A stretch of 64,000 nt of DNA from Sagittula sp. P11 (GCF_002814095.1 NZ_CP021913.1:3533501-3597500); one strand, 5' to 3'; counted from the stretch's first letter, positions 8,224 through 18,679 are shown. Notes: generated by a model not told the origin, from the sequence alone. Translations and numbers: made by a program.

Positions 8224-11217
8224 ATGGCGCAGAGAGCACGGATCGCGGCCGTTCTAGGCCCGACCAACACGGGCAAGACCCACTACGCCATCGAGCGTAT
8301 GCTGGCATACAGGACTGGTGTCATCGGTTTGCCGCTGCGTCTGCTGGCCCGCGAAGTCTATGACAGGATCGTGGCTGTGCGCGGCCCTTCGGTGGTGGCG
8401 CTTGTCACCGGCGAGGAACGCATCGTGCCGCCGCGCGCCCAGTACTGGGTGTGCACGGTCGAGGCGATGCCCGAAGGCATGGGCGCCGACCTTGTCGCCA
8501 TCGACGAGATCCAGCTTTGTGCCGATCCGGAGAGGGGCCATGTCTTCACCGACCGGCTGCTGCGGATGCGCGGCACGCATGAAACCCTGTTCCTTGGCTC
8601 CGACACCATGCGCGGGCCGATTGGCCAGCTTGTTCCGGGCGTGGAGTTCGTCCGGCGCGAGCGCATGTCGCAGCTTGTCTACACCGGGTCGAAGAAGATC
8701 AGCCGCCTGCAGCCGCGCACGGCCATTGTCGGTTTTTCCGTCGACAACGTCTATGCCATCGCCGAGCTGCTGAAGCGGCAGAAGGGCGGGGCGGCCGTGG
8801 TCATGGGCGCTTTGTCGCCGCGGACGCGGAACGCGCAGGTCGACCTCTACCAGAACCGTGAGGTCGACTACCTGGTGGCAACCGATGCCATCGGCATGGG
8901 GCTGAACCTCGACATCGACCACGTTGCGTTTTCCTCCACGACGAAGTTCGACGGGCGGCGCATGCGGCCCCTGATGCCCAACGAACTGGCACAGATCGCC
9001 GGCCGGGCCGGGCGCGGCATGTCCGACGGCACCTTCGGCGTCACCGGAGAGGCCTCGCCCTTGCCCGAAGACGTGGTCGAGGCGATCTGCAACCACTCCT
9101 TCACGCCGTTGAAGAAGCTGCAGTGGCGCAGCGCAGCGTTGAACTTCGCCTCCATCGAGGCGCTGGAACATTCGCTTGAGGTCTCGCCCGACCATCCGAT
9201 GCTGTCGAAGGCGCGCGAAGCCGACGACCTGCGCGCCCTGCGCGGGCTCGCGTCCGAGGCCGAGGTGCGCGCCCGGGCATCCAGTGTCGAGTCGGTGCGG
9301 CTCTTGTGGGATGTCTGCCGCGTGCCCGACTTCCGCGGGATAAGTGCAGCGGAACATGCCGGGCTGCTGGGCGTTATCTTCGGGCACCTGCACGAACGCG
9401 GGCAGGTGCCGGACGATTTCATGGCGCGGCAGGTGGCACGTATTGACCGGACGGATGGCGACATTGACACATTGTCGAAACGACTGGCGTATATCCGCAC
9501 ATGGACCTATGTGGCGCAGCGACGTGGGTGGACGCGTGACGAAGAGCATTGGCGCGGGGCCACTCGCGCTGTAGAAGATCGACTGTCGGACGCTCTGCAC
9601 GAGCGCCTGACTCAGAGATTTGTAGATCGGCGGACCAGTGTTCTGCTTCGCCGGTTGAAACAGAAGGAGGCCCTCTTGGCCGATGTGAACGATCAGGGTG
9701 AGGTGACCGTCGAAGGTCACGTGGTTGGCAAGCTTGAGGGGTTCCGGTTCCGCCAGGACAAGGACGCGCAGGGCCAGGAGGCGAAGACTCTCCGACAGGC
9801 GAGCCTGCAGGCGCTGACCCCGCATTTTCACCTGCGCGCCGACCGCTTCTACAATGCGCCCGACACGGAGATCGACTTTACCGAGCAGGGCGGCCTCATG
9901 TGGGGCGACCAGGCGGTGGGCAAGCTCGCCAAGGGCGACAGCCCCCTGAAGCCGCGGGTCGTTGCCTTCGTCGATGAAGAGGCGGGGCCGGACGTGGCCT
10001 CCAAGGTGGAGCGTCGTCTCCAGCACTTCATGGACCGCAAGATCGCCGCGCTGTTCGAGCCGCTGCTGAAGATGGAAGGTGACGAGACCCTGACCGGTCT
10101 GGCGCGCGGTTTTGCCTTCCGGCTGGTCGAGGCGATGGGCGTCATTCCCCGCGCAGACGTGGCCGACGAGGTCAAGTCGCTGGACCAGGACGCACGCGGG
10201 TCGCTGCGCAAGCACGGTGTGCGGTTCGGCCAGTTCACCATTTTCATGCCGCTTCTGCTGAAGCCCGCACCGACGCGCCTGCGCCTCGTGCTTTGGTCGC
10301 TGTCGAACGGGCTGGATGAATTCCCCGAAGCGCCGCCGCCCGGACTGGTGACCGTCCCGAACATCGACGACGTTCCGGCGCAGCACTACGCGCTGGCGGG
10401 TTACCGCAAAGCCGGGGCCCGGGCGATCCGGATCGACATGCTCGAACGTCTGGCCGACATGCTCCGCAGCGAGGATTCGCGCAGCGGGTTCGAGGCGAAA
10501 GCCGACATGCTGTCGATCACCGGCATGACGCTGGAGCAGTTCGCCGACCTGATGCAGGGCCTGGGCTACCGCGCCGAGAAGGGCGAACGCAGCAAGGTCA
10601 AGCCGGTCGATACGGTGCTGGAGCCGGAGACCGGCGAGCAGGTCGAAGGCGACGCCACCCACCTTCCGGAAGATACGCCGGTGATGGATGTGGCCGCAGA
10701 GACGCCGCCGACGCTTGAGCCCGGTGCGGACGAAGCGCCGCAGCCCGCCGATGTGGCCGAACCTGTTGCCCAGCTCGAGGACGAGGGCGAGGCCCCGGTC
10801 TCTGCCGAGCCTGCGGAGCACACGGACGACGCCAGCAACGAGAACGCGGTTCCCGAGACGCCGGAAGAGGAAATCCTGCCGGGCGAAGTGCCGGACGCCG
10901 CTGTCGCCGGTGCCGAGACGGAAGTGTTCTACACCTTCACCTGGGGCGGCAATCGCGGCAACCAGCAGCGTCGGGGCGGCGGCAAGCCGCGCCGCGACGC
11001 GCAGGGCACCGGCGGTGGCCGTCGCGACGAGCGTGGCGGTGGCGACAAGCCCCGCGGCAAGGGACCCAAGGGCAAAGGCGGTCCGAAGGGCAAGGGCGGG
11101 CCGAAAGGCGACCGCGGCCCGAAGACTTTCGAATCGCGCCCGCCCCGCAAGGAAAAGCCCATCGACCCGGACAACCCGTTTGCTGCGGCTCTGATGGGAC
11201 TGAAGGGCAAGGACTGA
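8224..11217 (+). CDS. SUV3-like DExH-box RNA helicase with a long acidic and basic tail
   Basis: The product has about 997 residues. Walker A is LGPTNTGKTHYAIERML, the DExH-type box is AIDEIQLCAD, motif III is LFLGSDTMRGP, and the second RecA domain contains ATDAIGMGLN and the QIAGRAGR motif VI. This order matches bacterial relatives of mitochondrial SUV3, RNA helicases that cooperate with exoribonucleases. After residue about 780 the chain is disordered: first Glu/Pro/Asp-rich, then a Gly/Arg/Lys-rich tail with repeats of the type GPKGKGG, probably nucleic-acid binding. ATG at 8224 was chosen over GTG at 8215. The following S4-domain gene starts one base after the stop. Confidence 0.88.
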   Translation: MAQRARIAAVLGPTNTGKTHYAIERMLAYRTGVIGLPLRLLAREVYDRIVAVRGPSVVALVTGEERIVPPRAQYWVCTVEAMPEGMGADLVAIDEIQLCADPERGHVFTDRLLRMRGTHETLFLGSDTMRGPIGQLVPGVEFVRRERMSQLVYTGSKKISRLQPRTAIVGFSVDNVYAIAELLKRQKGGAAVVMGALSPRTRNAQVDLYQNREVDYLVATDAIGMGLNLDIDHVAFSSTTKFDGRRMRPLMPNELAQIAGRAGRGMSDGTFGVTGEASPLPEDVVEAICNHSFTPLKKLQWRSAALNFASIEALEHSLEVSPDHPMLSKAREADDLRALRGLASEAEVRARASSVESVRLLWDVCRVPDFRGISAAEHAGLLGVIFGHLHERGQVPDDFMARQVARIDRTDGDIDTLSKRLAYIRTWTYVAQRRGWTRDEEHWRGATRAVEDRLSDALHERLTQRFVDRRTSVLLRRLKQKEALLADVNDQGEVTVEGHVVGKLEGFRFRQDKDAQGQEAKTLRQASLQALTPHFHLRADRFYNAPDTEIDFTEQGGLMWGDQAVGKLAKGDSPLKPRVVAFVDEEAGPDVASKVERRLQHFMDRKIAALFEPLLKMEGDETLTGLARGFAFRLVEAMGVIPRADVADEVKSLDQDARGSLRKHGVRFGQFTIFMPLLLKPAPTRLRLVLWSLSNGLDEFPEAPPPGLVTVPNIDDVPAQHYALAGYRKAGARAIRIDMLERLADMLRSEDSRSGFEAKADMLSITGMTLEQFADLMQGLGYRAEKGERSKVKPVDTVLEPETGEQVEGDATHLPEDTPVMDVAAETPPTLEPGADEAPQPADVAEPVAQLEDEGEAPVSAEPAEHTDDASNENAVPETPEEEILPGEVPDAAVAGAETEVFYTFTWGGNRGNQQRRGGGKPRRDAQGTGGGRRDERGGGDKPRGKGPKGKGGPKGKGGPKGDRGPKTFESRPPRKEKPIDPDNPFAAALMGLKGKD

Positions 11218-11218
11218 G

Positions 11219-11599
11219 TTGTCGGAGGCTCCGCAGTCGAAGATCCGCATCGACAAGTGGCTTTGGCATGCGCGCTTTTTCAAGACACGCTCGTTGGCGG
11301 CCAAAGTGGTCGCCAGCGGGGTACGCGTGAACGGACATCCGATCGCCAAACCGGCGTTCGGCGTTGCCTCGGGCGACGTCCTGACCTTCGCGCAGGGCAA
11401 GGATGTCAGGGTCATCCGTGTGGTGGCACATGGCGTGCGGCGCGGCCCGGCGCCCGAGGCCCGCGAACTCTACGAAGACCTCGATCCGCCCGCACCGCGT
11501 GAACGCGACCCCTCCGCGCCCGTGATCGAACACGGCGGACGCCCCACCAAGAAGGACCGGCGGCAGTACGAAAAGTCGAGGTCCTCTGCGCTTGAATGA
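11219..11599 (+). CDS. S4-domain RNA-binding protein, Hsp15 (HslR)-like
   Basis: The product has 126 residues. An S4 domain occupies residues about 8-70: IRIDKWLWHARFFKTRSLAA, VVASGVRVNGHPIAKP, the hallmark of Hsp15-type proteins that bind stalled 50S-tRNA complexes or structured RNA. The C-terminus is Pro/Arg/Lys-rich. The only suitable start is TTG at 11219, one base after the helicase stop; the conserved RIDKWLWHAR block begins nine residues later, so little can be missing. Tight coupling to a SUV3-like helicase suggests a shared role in RNA metabolism. Confidence 0.88.
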   Translation: MSEAPQSKIRIDKWLWHARFFKTRSLAAKVVASGVRVNGHPIAKPAFGVASGDVLTFAQGKDVRVIRVVAHGVRRGPAPEARELYEDLDPPAPRERDPSAPVIEHGGRPTKKDRRQYEKSRSSALE

Positions 11600-11651
11600 T
11601 CCGCACCGCTGGATTAGTCAGACCGGAAACCTGCCCGAGTGAGGATCGCTC

Positions 11652-11990
11652 ATGACCTACGTCGTCATCGACAATTGTATCGCCTGCAAATACACCGACT
11701 GCGTCGAGGTTTGCCCGGTGGATTGTTTCTACGAGGGCGAGAACATGCTGGTCATCCATCCTGACGAGTGCATCGACTGCGGCGTCTGCGAACCGGAATG
11801 CCCTGCCGACGCCATCCGCCCGGACACCGAGCCGGACATGGAGAAATGGGTCGAGTTCAACCGCAAGTACTCCGAAGAATGGCCCGTCATAATCACCAAG
11901 AAGGACCCGCTGCCCGGCGCCGAAGAGCGCGACGGCGAGACCGACAAGGTGAACAAGTACTTCTCGGAGAAGCCGGGCGAGGGGGGCTGA
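11652..11990 (+). CDS. fdxA: 7Fe ferredoxin (ferredoxin II, FdxA)
   Basis: The product has 112 residues. [20 protein letters not shown] and [16 protein letters not shown] supply the cysteines for a [3Fe-4S] and a [4Fe-4S] cluster. The C-terminal extension ([16 protein letters not shown]) is diagnostic of the FdxA group. It is a soluble low-potential electron carrier whose partner is not encoded nearby. It lies 52 bases after the S4-domain gene and is followed by a structured region and then carD, an order common in alphaproteobacteria. Confidence 0.95.
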   Translation: MTYVVIDNCIACKYTDCVEVCPVDCFYEGENMLVIHPDECIDCGVCEPECPADAIRPDTEPDMEKWVEFNRKYSEEWPVIITKKDPLPGAEERDGETDKVNKYFSEKPGEGG

Positions 11991-12027
11991 CGCTCTTCCT
12001 TGCCCGCGCCTGACCCGGTGCCGAGTA

Positions 12028-12085
12028 CCCGCCGACCCTTGTCCGCGGGGTCGACCGGGTGAGTCGGCGATTCGGCGGGTTTCTT
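12028..12085 (+). terminator. Candidate terminator after fdxA
   Basis: CCCGCCGA (12028-12035) pairs with TCGGCGGG (12072-12079) around inner GC-rich complementarity, and TTTCTTCT follows. It lies 37 bases after the fdxA stop. The long loop makes it a moderate call. Confidence 0.45.
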
Positions 12086-12357
12086 CTGCACGACCTGTGC
12101 CAAAAGGGGCAACGCATTGATTTGATGCGTTATTCCCCGGCGAGGCAGGATGCTAGGAGCCCGACCGATTTTATGTTATAAATCTGGTCTACGTGATGAC
12201 ATCTTGCGCAGGGCTCAATGCCTGAACTGCCTCTGGGGGCCTGATAACCGACGATACGACCAAGTGAACGGGAATCGCAACGATTGCCGCGCACTTTTTG
12301 TGTCTCTGCTGTCTCTGCCCTGCGCTTTCCGTGTCGGTGCTGCGAGGAACGAAATAT

Positions 12358-12864
12358 ATGACCAAAGCGAAAAAATCCGAATTCCGTCCTAACGACTACG
12401 TGGTCTACCCGGCGCACGGCGTCGGACAGATCGTGTCGATCGAGGAGCAGGAGATCGCCGGCATCAGCCTCGAGCTCTTCGTGATCTCCTTCGAGAAGGA
12501 CAAGATGACCCTGCGCGTTCCCACGCACAAGGCATCGGAAGTCGGTATGCGGTCGCTCAGCTCCCCTGACGTGGTGAGCGAGGCGATGAAGACGCTGAAG
12601 GGCAAGGCCAAGGTGAAGCGGGCGATGTGGTCGCGCCGCGCACAGGAGTACGAGCAGAAGATCAACTCGGGCGACCTGATCGCGATTGCCGAAGTGGTGC
12701 GCGACCTGCACCGCGCCGACGACCAGCGCGAACAGTCCTATTCCGAGCGTCAGCTGTACGAAGCGGCGCTGGAGCGTCTGACCCGAGAAGTCGCGGCCGT
12801 GACCGGCGACGAAGCTGCGGCTGCCAAGCAGGTGGACGAGGTCCTGGGCCTGCGCGCCGCGTAA
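12358..12864 (+). CDS. CarD family transcriptional regulator
   Basis: The product has 168 residues. The N-terminal CarD/TRCF RNA-polymerase-interaction domain starts FRPNDYVVYPAHGVGQIVSI, with DKMTLRVPTHKASEVGMR; the helical C-terminal domain contains VKRAMWSRRAQEYEQKINSG, including the Trp that wedges the promoter minor groove in characterised CarD. These proteins bind RNA polymerase beta and stabilise open complexes, notably at rRNA promoters. The start at 12358 matches the family N-terminus; the open frame from 12298 is too hydrophobic and Cys-rich to be real. About 240 bases upstream have no gene and probably hold its promoter and leader. A strong terminator follows. Confidence 0.93.
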   Translation: MTKAKKSEFRPNDYVVYPAHGVGQIVSIEEQEIAGISLELFVISFEKDKMTLRVPTHKASEVGMRSLSSPDVVSEAMKTLKGKAKVKRAMWSRRAQEYEQKINSGDLIAIAEVVRDLHRADDQREQSYSERQLYEAALERLTREVAAVTGDEAAAAKQVDEVLGLRAA

Positions 12865-12885
12865 CGGCTTGTCTGAAACGAATTG

Positions 12886-12916
12886 AAAAAGGCGCCCCGT
12901 TGTGGGGCGCCTTTTT
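12886..12916. terminator. Intrinsic terminator after carD (bidirectional)
   Basis: The 8-bp perfect stem GGCGCCCC/GGGGCGCC (12891-12898, 12904-12911) has a five-base loop, a 5' A-run and a 3' T-run. It can terminate carD on + and the antiporter gene on -. Confidence 0.92.
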
Positions 12917-12958
12917 CTTTGTCCGTGCATGGCTAGCGGCCCTTCAGCCGTGCCGTCG

Positions 12959-14857
12959 TTATGCCACGTCCTTCTTCCCGCGTTCGTCCAGCGCGGTGAA
13001 GAGGGCGGTCTCCAGTTCCTTCTCCAGCTCCTTGGCGCGGGCGATATAGGGCTCGTTCTCGGAGGCCGGGACGGCGGGATTCCACAATTTCGCCAGTTCG
13101 CGGACCGTGTGGCGGTCGTGGTGGTAGAAGGTCTCCTCGGCGATGGCGGCCTCGTATTCGCTCATCCCAATGTTCTCCAGCACGTAGCGGCCAGCGCGCA
13201 GCGAGCTGTCGAACATCTCGCGCACGATGTCGTCGGCCCCGGCCTGGTAGAGGGCGTAGACGTGGTTGCGGTCGCGGGCGCGGGCAACGATGTGCAGGTC
13301 GGGCCGGATGCGCCGGGCATAGGCCACCAGCTTGGTCGTTGCCTTGTGGTCGTCCAGCGCCGCCACCAGAACCCGCGCCGATCCCAGCCCCGCCGCGTGC
13401 AGCAGTTCGGGCCGCGTGGGGTCGCCGAAGAAGCCCTTGAACCCGAAGCGGCGCATCAGCTGGATGGTCTGCATGTCGTGATCGAGCACCACTGTCCGGT
13501 AACCCGAGCTTTGGACCAGCCGGTTCACCACCTGCCCGAAGCGGCCGATGCCGGCGATGATGACCGGGCCTTCCTCGTCGATCTCGTCCGCCTCGGCTGT
13601 CTCGGCGTTCTCCTGGAATTTGCGTGCGAGGTGGTCGAAAAGCAGGAACAGGAGCGGCGTGATCATCATCGACAGGGCGACGACCAGAAGCAACCGGTCC
13701 GCCAGCGGCTCCGGGAAGACGTTGAGTTGCAGCGCGAAGGACACGAGGACAAAGCCGAATTCGCCCGCCTGCGCCAGCCCAAGCGTGAACAGCCAAAGCC
13801 CGCGGCGGCCCAGTCCGAAGGCGCGTCCGAGACCGTAGAGCACGGCGCCCTTGATGAAGATGACCGCCACGGCGAGGCCGACGACAAGGAACGGCTCTGC
13901 CGCAAGGCGCTCCACATCGATGCCCGCGCCGACGGTGATGAAGAACAGACCAAGCAACAGGCCCTTGAACGGCTCGATGCTCGATTCCAGTTCGTGCCGG
14001 AATTCGGAGTTCGCCAGCACCACGCCCGCAAGGAAGGTGCCAAGCGCGGGGGAGAGCCCGATAAGCGTCATCAGGAAGGCGATGCCGATCACGATCAGCA
14101 GGGCGACGGCAGTGTACATCTCCTGCAGGCGCGCGGAGTGGATGAACCGGAACAGCGGGCGGGCGCCGTAGATGCCCGCCAGGATGATGACCGCGATGAT
14201 ACCCAGCGTGACCAGCGCGGCCTGCCAACCTTCCAGGCCGTCGACCAGCGACATGGCCGCGCCGTGGCCGTCACCGGCGTGCTCGGTCGCGTGTTCCGCG
14301 TCGGTGGCTCGGCGGATGCTGCCATCGGGGTTGATCGCGACGGAGGGCATGACCGCCAGCAGGGGCAGGGCGATCAGCATCGGGATCACCGCGATGTCCT
14401 GCGTCAACAGCACCGAAAAGGCGGAGCGCCCGCCATTGGTCTGCATCAGGCCCTTTTCCGAAAGGGTCTGCAGCACGATGGCAGTCGAGGACAGCGCCAG
14501 CGTCATGCCGACGGCAAGCGACGTCTGCCATGCCAGATCCATCGCGATTGCGCCCAGCATGATGGCCGTGGTGGTCAGTACGATCTGCAGCCCGCCGAGG
14601 CCGATCAGCCGGTGCCGCATGTCCCAGAGCGCCCGGGGTTCCAGTTCCAGACCGATGAGGAACAGCATCAAGACGACGCCGAACTCCCCGAAATGACGGA
14701 GGTCGTCGGTATTCGCCACAAGGCCAAGGCCCGGCCCGATCACGATCCCGGCCAGCAGGTATCCAAGGACCGAGCCAAGGCCCAGTCGGGCGGCGATGGG
14801 CACCGCGATCACCGCGGCGGCGAGGAAGACTGAGGCCTGAAAAAGGAATTCGTACAC
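12959..14857 (-). CDS. CPA2 cation:proton antiporter with RCK domain (KefB/KefC-like)
   Basis: The product has 632 residues. Residues 1 to about 400 carry about 12 membrane segments of the Na+/H+-exchanger fold (for example the GSVLGYLLAGIVIGPGLGL and MLFLIGLELEPRALW segments). An RCK/TrkA-N domain follows with the dinucleotide-binding signature GIGRFGQVVNRL and Asp at the end of the second strand. This is the layout of Kef potassium efflux systems that protect against electrophiles. No KefF/KefG partner flavoprotein lies adjacent, so glutathione regulation is uncertain. It is transcribed alone, convergent with carD. Confidence 0.88.
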   Translation of the reverse strand: MYEFLFQASVFLAAAVIAVPIAARLGLGSVLGYLLAGIVIGPGLGLVANTDDLRHFGEFGVVLMLFLIGLELEPRALWDMRHRLIGLGGLQIVLTTTAIMLGAIAMDLAWQTSLAVGMTLALSSTAIVLQTLSEKGLMQTNGGRSAFSVLLTQDIAVIPMLIALPLLAVMPSVAINPDGSIRRATDAEHATEHAGDGHGAAMSLVDGLEGWQAALVTLGIIAVIILAGIYGARPLFRFIHSARLQEMYTAVALLIVIGIAFLMTLIGLSPALGTFLAGVVLANSEFRHELESSIEPFKGLLLGLFFITVGAGIDVERLAAEPFLVVGLAVAVIFIKGAVLYGLGRAFGLGRRGLWLFTLGLAQAGEFGFVLVSFALQLNVFPEPLADRLLLVVALSMMITPLLFLLFDHLARKFQENAETAEADEIDEEGPVIIAGIGRFGQVVNRLVQSSGYRTVVLDHDMQTIQLMRRFGFKGFFGDPTRPELLHAAGLGSARVLVAALDDHKATTKLVAYARRIRPDLHIVARARDRNHVYALYQAGADDIVREMFDSSLRAGRYVLENIGMSEYEAAIAEETFYHHDRHTVRELAKLWNPAVPASENEPYIARAKELEKELETALFTALDERGKKDVA

Positions 14858-15000
14858 TTGGGCTGGGGCTCCTTGCTGTCCGCATCATGATGCGTGGCCT
14901 TGGCGGTCAAACGCAACATGCGGATCGATGCAAAGTTACCTTCCGGGCAATTTGTTCAGCGGTAAAACGCCGTATCTTGAAATACGGGCGATGCGAAAGG

Positions 15001-15927
15001 TCATTCGGCGGGCAGGCCGACCGGCGCGCGCAGGGGCAGGCGCGGCAGGATGCGCGACCAGCGGGGCGTCCCAGCCTCCGGCAGGAGCGCGCGCAGGCGG
15101 CCAAGCGGCAGCGTGTTCGAGAGGAACGCGGTATAAAGCGGGAAGACCCCGGCGCGCAGGTAGGGCGACCAGTGACAGACCAGCCGCTGCGGTTCGGCGA
15201 TTGGAAAGCCCGCGTCGCGCAGGGCCTCAAGGCTGGCGGCGTCGTCCAGTTGCAGCGTCACGAGGTTGGGCAGGGTGGGGTTGCCGTGGCCCAGCATCCT
15301 GTCGTTCGGCTTGTCCGATGCCACCAGCCGTTCCATCAGGAAATCGTACAGGTCGTTCTCGCGGCTGGTGACGTTCAGCACCTGCGTTGCCCGCCCCGAC
15401 GCGCCGGTCAGGGCATCTTGGGCAACTCCGGCGTATTCCGCTGCGGCCAGAAGGACGGCCCGGGTGATCGCGCCGGGCCTGCCGGATGCGATGGCGGTCA
15501 GGGCAACCCGCGCGCCCAGCGAATGCGCCACAAGGTTCACGGGCTGCGCCGGTGCGTGCCGCCGTATCTCGGCCAGAAGGTGCGCCAGGGCTTCTCCAGC
15601 CACCGCGGCCTCTGCGTGGGCGTCCCAGATCGTGCCCCGTGCATTCCATCCGAAGGAGATGCCCAGACCCTCGCCCTGCTGCCCGCGCAAGCCCAGATGG
15701 CGCGGCCAGCCGATCACGCGGGGATCGGTGACCGAAGGGGCGCGGGCAAAGATCGTGTCGTGCGGGCAGTGTCGGGGGTGGCCGGGCAGGTACTTGTAGC
15801 CGTGTACCATGACGGTCACCGGGCCGGGGTCCTCTGCCAGCGCCCGGCGCAGGGTCGGGGACAGCGGCGCCGTGGCGCCATGCAGGCGCGCTTTGCCGTC
15901 CGTCACAGTGATGCGTAGCATTGGCAT
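15001..15927 (-). CDS. Alpha/beta hydrolase of unknown substrate
   Basis: The product has 308 residues. The hydrolase core is visible as VMVHGYKYLPG (oxyanion loop), the nucleophile motif VAHSLGARVAL and a late CHWSPY segment that may hold the catalytic His. There is no signal peptide. The arrangement resembles cytosolic esterase-like proteins of the DUF900 kind. It stands alone, divergent from the metZ leader; about 110 bases separate its start from that leader. Specificity cannot be deduced. Confidence 0.75.
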   Translation of the reverse strand: MPMLRITVTDGKARLHGATAPLSPTLRRALAEDPGPVTVMVHGYKYLPGHPRHCPHDTIFARAPSVTDPRVIGWPRHLGLRGQQGEGLGISFGWNARGTIWDAHAEAAVAGEALAHLLAEIRRHAPAQPVNLVAHSLGARVALTAIASGRPGAITRAVLLAAAEYAGVAQDALTGASGRATQVLNVTSRENDLYDFLMERLVASDKPNDRMLGHGNPTLPNLVTLQLDDAASLEALRDAGFPIAEPQRLVCHWSPYLRAGVFPLYTAFLSNTLPLGRLRALLPEAGTPRWSRILPRLPLRAPVGLPAE

Positions 15928-16044
15928 GGCAGCGTCCCACTACATCTTGTGGATGACCCGTACGCCCAGCCTGCGAAACATTGATGAAAGCGCGGTGACC
16001 GCTGTGTGACGCTCTTGAAATGTGTCCTTAAGGTCTCTATGCGT

Positions 16045-16178
16045 GCCCGCGTGGCGATTTGTTACCGGATTGCGGGCCACGGCGGGCATCACGTATGTCG
16101 GGCAGGAGTGTGAGGCGTTGCGTTTCGGCACTTCGGGCACGATAGACCAGACCCGTCAGAAGCCGCTAAAGAGGTCAG
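16045..16178 (+). promoter_or_regulatory. SAM-II (SAM-alpha) type riboswitch in the metZ leader
   Basis: CGTGGC (16050-16055) pairs with GCCACG (16076-16081) to form P1. Between them is GATTTGTTACCGGATTGC, matching the conserved loop of the SAM-II aptamer. The conserved downstream element GCTAAAG is at 16165-16171. SAM-II aptamers sense S-adenosylmethionine and sit before methionine genes in alphaproteobacteria, exactly the context here. Unusually, about 80 bases separate P1 from GCTAAAG. A weak promoter candidate (TTGAAA at 16015-16020) lies just upstream. The intrinsic terminator at 16182-16218 follows directly, consistent with transcriptional control. Confidence 0.8.
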
Positions 16179-16181
16179 CCG

Positions 16182-16218
16182 AAAGCCCCCTTTCGCTTGG
16201 CCGAAACGGGGCTTTTTT
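16182..16218 (+). terminator. Riboswitch-associated intrinsic terminator before metZ
   Basis: AAAGCCCC (16182-16189) pairs with GGGGCTTT (16208-16215), and TTTCG pairs with CGAAA inside, with a single C/C mismatch, a six-base loop and a six-T run (16213-16218). It ends 18 bases before the metZ ATG, so it can only act as a conditional terminator controlled by the upstream aptamer. Confidence 0.85.
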
Positions 16219-16236
16219 GTTGGAAGGATCAACAAC

Positions 16237-17412
16237 ATGGAACGCAGCAAACGCACCCGGCTCGTGCATGGCGGCACGAAACGCAGCCAGTGGGGCGAAA
16301 TGTCGGAAGCGGTCTTCCTGACGCAGGGATTCGTCTACGAGACGGCGGAGGCCGCCGAGGCCCGCTTCGTCAAGGCCGGCGACGACGAGTTCATCTATGC
16401 CCGCTACGGCAACCCGACCATGCGCATGTTCGAGGAGCGCCTGTCCGGCTACCTCGGGTTCGAGGACGGATTCGCCTGCGCGTCGGGCATGGCGGCGGTG
16501 AACGGGGCACTGATGGCGCTGACCAAATCCGGAGACCACGTTGTTGCCTCGCGCGCGCTGTTCGGGTCGTGCCTTTACGTGCTGGAGGACGTGCTGGCCC
16601 GCTTCGGCGTGGAGATCACCCTGATCGACGGCACGGACAACGCGGCCTGGGAAGCGGCGATTCGCGACGACACGCGGCTGGTCTTCCTCGAATCCATTTC
16701 CAACCCGACGCTGGAGGTGATCGACCTCGCGCATGTCTGCAAGGTCGCCCATGCGAAGGGTGCTCTGGTGCTTTGCGACGACGCCATGGCCACGCCGGTC
16801 TATTCGTATGCCCGGGCGTGCGGTGCCGACATCTCCATCGTGTCCACCACGAAGCACGTGGACGGGCAGGGGCGGATGCTGGGCGGCATGATCTGTGGCA
16901 CGAAGGAGCTGATCCGGGGGCCGATCGAAGCCTATATGAAGCACACCGGCGGCGCGATGAACCCGTTCACCGCCTGGACGCACCTGAAGGCGCTGGAGAC
17001 GCTGGAACTGCGGGTCCGTGCGCAGTCGCAAGGCGCGCTGGAACTGGTCGAGGCGCTGAACGGTCACGAAAAACTGAATTACGTGCGGTATCCGACGCAT
17101 GCGGCGCATCCGCAGCACGCACTGGCACAGTCGCAGTCGGAAGCCGGCGGCACGGTCTTCTGCTTCGACATCAAGGGCGGCAAGGAGGCGTGCTTCCGCT
17201 TCCTCAACGCGCTCCAGACGGTTCTGATTTCCAACAATTTCGCGGACGCCAAGACCATCGCGACCCATCCCGCCACGACGACGCACCAGCGTCTGCCGCA
17301 GGAACAGAAGGACATTCTTGGCATCACGCCGGGTCTGGTGCGTCTGTCGGTGGGTCTGGAGGACACGCAGGACATTCTCGAAGACCTGCTTCAGGCGCTT
17401 GAGTCTGCATAA
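16237..17412 (+). CDS. metZ: O-succinylhomoserine (or O-acetylhomoserine) sulfhydrylase MetZ
   Basis: The product has 391 residues and is a Cys/Met-metabolism PLP enzyme. Features include YARYGNPTMRMFEERL, the cofactor-phosphate region ASGMAAVNGAL, the CDDAMATP segment, and the Schiff-base lysine in STTKHVDGQGRMLGG. Residues RLSVGLED near the end bind substrate carboxylate. It makes homocysteine from an acylhomoserine and sulfide. AAGGA lies eight bases before the ATG. Expression is expected to fall when SAM is abundant, through the leader riboswitch and terminator. The choice between succinyl and acetyl substrate is an inference from the subfamily. Confidence 0.92.
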   Translation: MERSKRTRLVHGGTKRSQWGEMSEAVFLTQGFVYETAEAAEARFVKAGDDEFIYARYGNPTMRMFEERLSGYLGFEDGFACASGMAAVNGALMALTKSGDHVVASRALFGSCLYVLEDVLARFGVEITLIDGTDNAAWEAAIRDDTRLVFLESISNPTLEVIDLAHVCKVAHAKGALVLCDDAMATPVYSYARACGADISIVSTTKHVDGQGRMLGGMICGTKELIRGPIEAYMKHTGGAMNPFTAWTHLKALETLELRVRAQSQGALELVEALNGHEKLNYVRYPTHAAHPQHALAQSQSEAGGTVFCFDIKGGKEACFRFLNALQTVLISNNFADAKTIATHPATTTHQRLPQEQKDILGITPGLVRLSVGLEDTQDILEDLLQALESA

Positions 17413-17528
17413 GGTCGCATTAAGAGTGAACCGGAGGGCGGAATGACACGTAGACTAGTCGATGTTGGATTTTCCGCCCCTCGGACTTAAGTTAGGCGGT
17501 GGAAGTAATGGGCGGGGGACAACCCTAC

Positions 17529-18629
<1,101 letters not shown>

Positions 18630-18653
18630 TCCGGTCCGAGAAGAAGAACAACG

Positions 18654-18679
18654 CGCCCGCCCCTGTGGCGGGCGTTTTC
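18654..18679 (+). terminator. Intrinsic terminator after folE2
   Basis: The 8-bp perfect stem CGCCCGCC/GGCGGGCG (18654-18661, 18667-18674) has a five-base loop, followed by TTTT. Confidence 0.85.

Noticed and set aside
8254..11415. 1053-residue minus-strand open frame
   Set aside because: Antisense shadow of the SUV3-like helicase and S4 gene; no recognisable motif.
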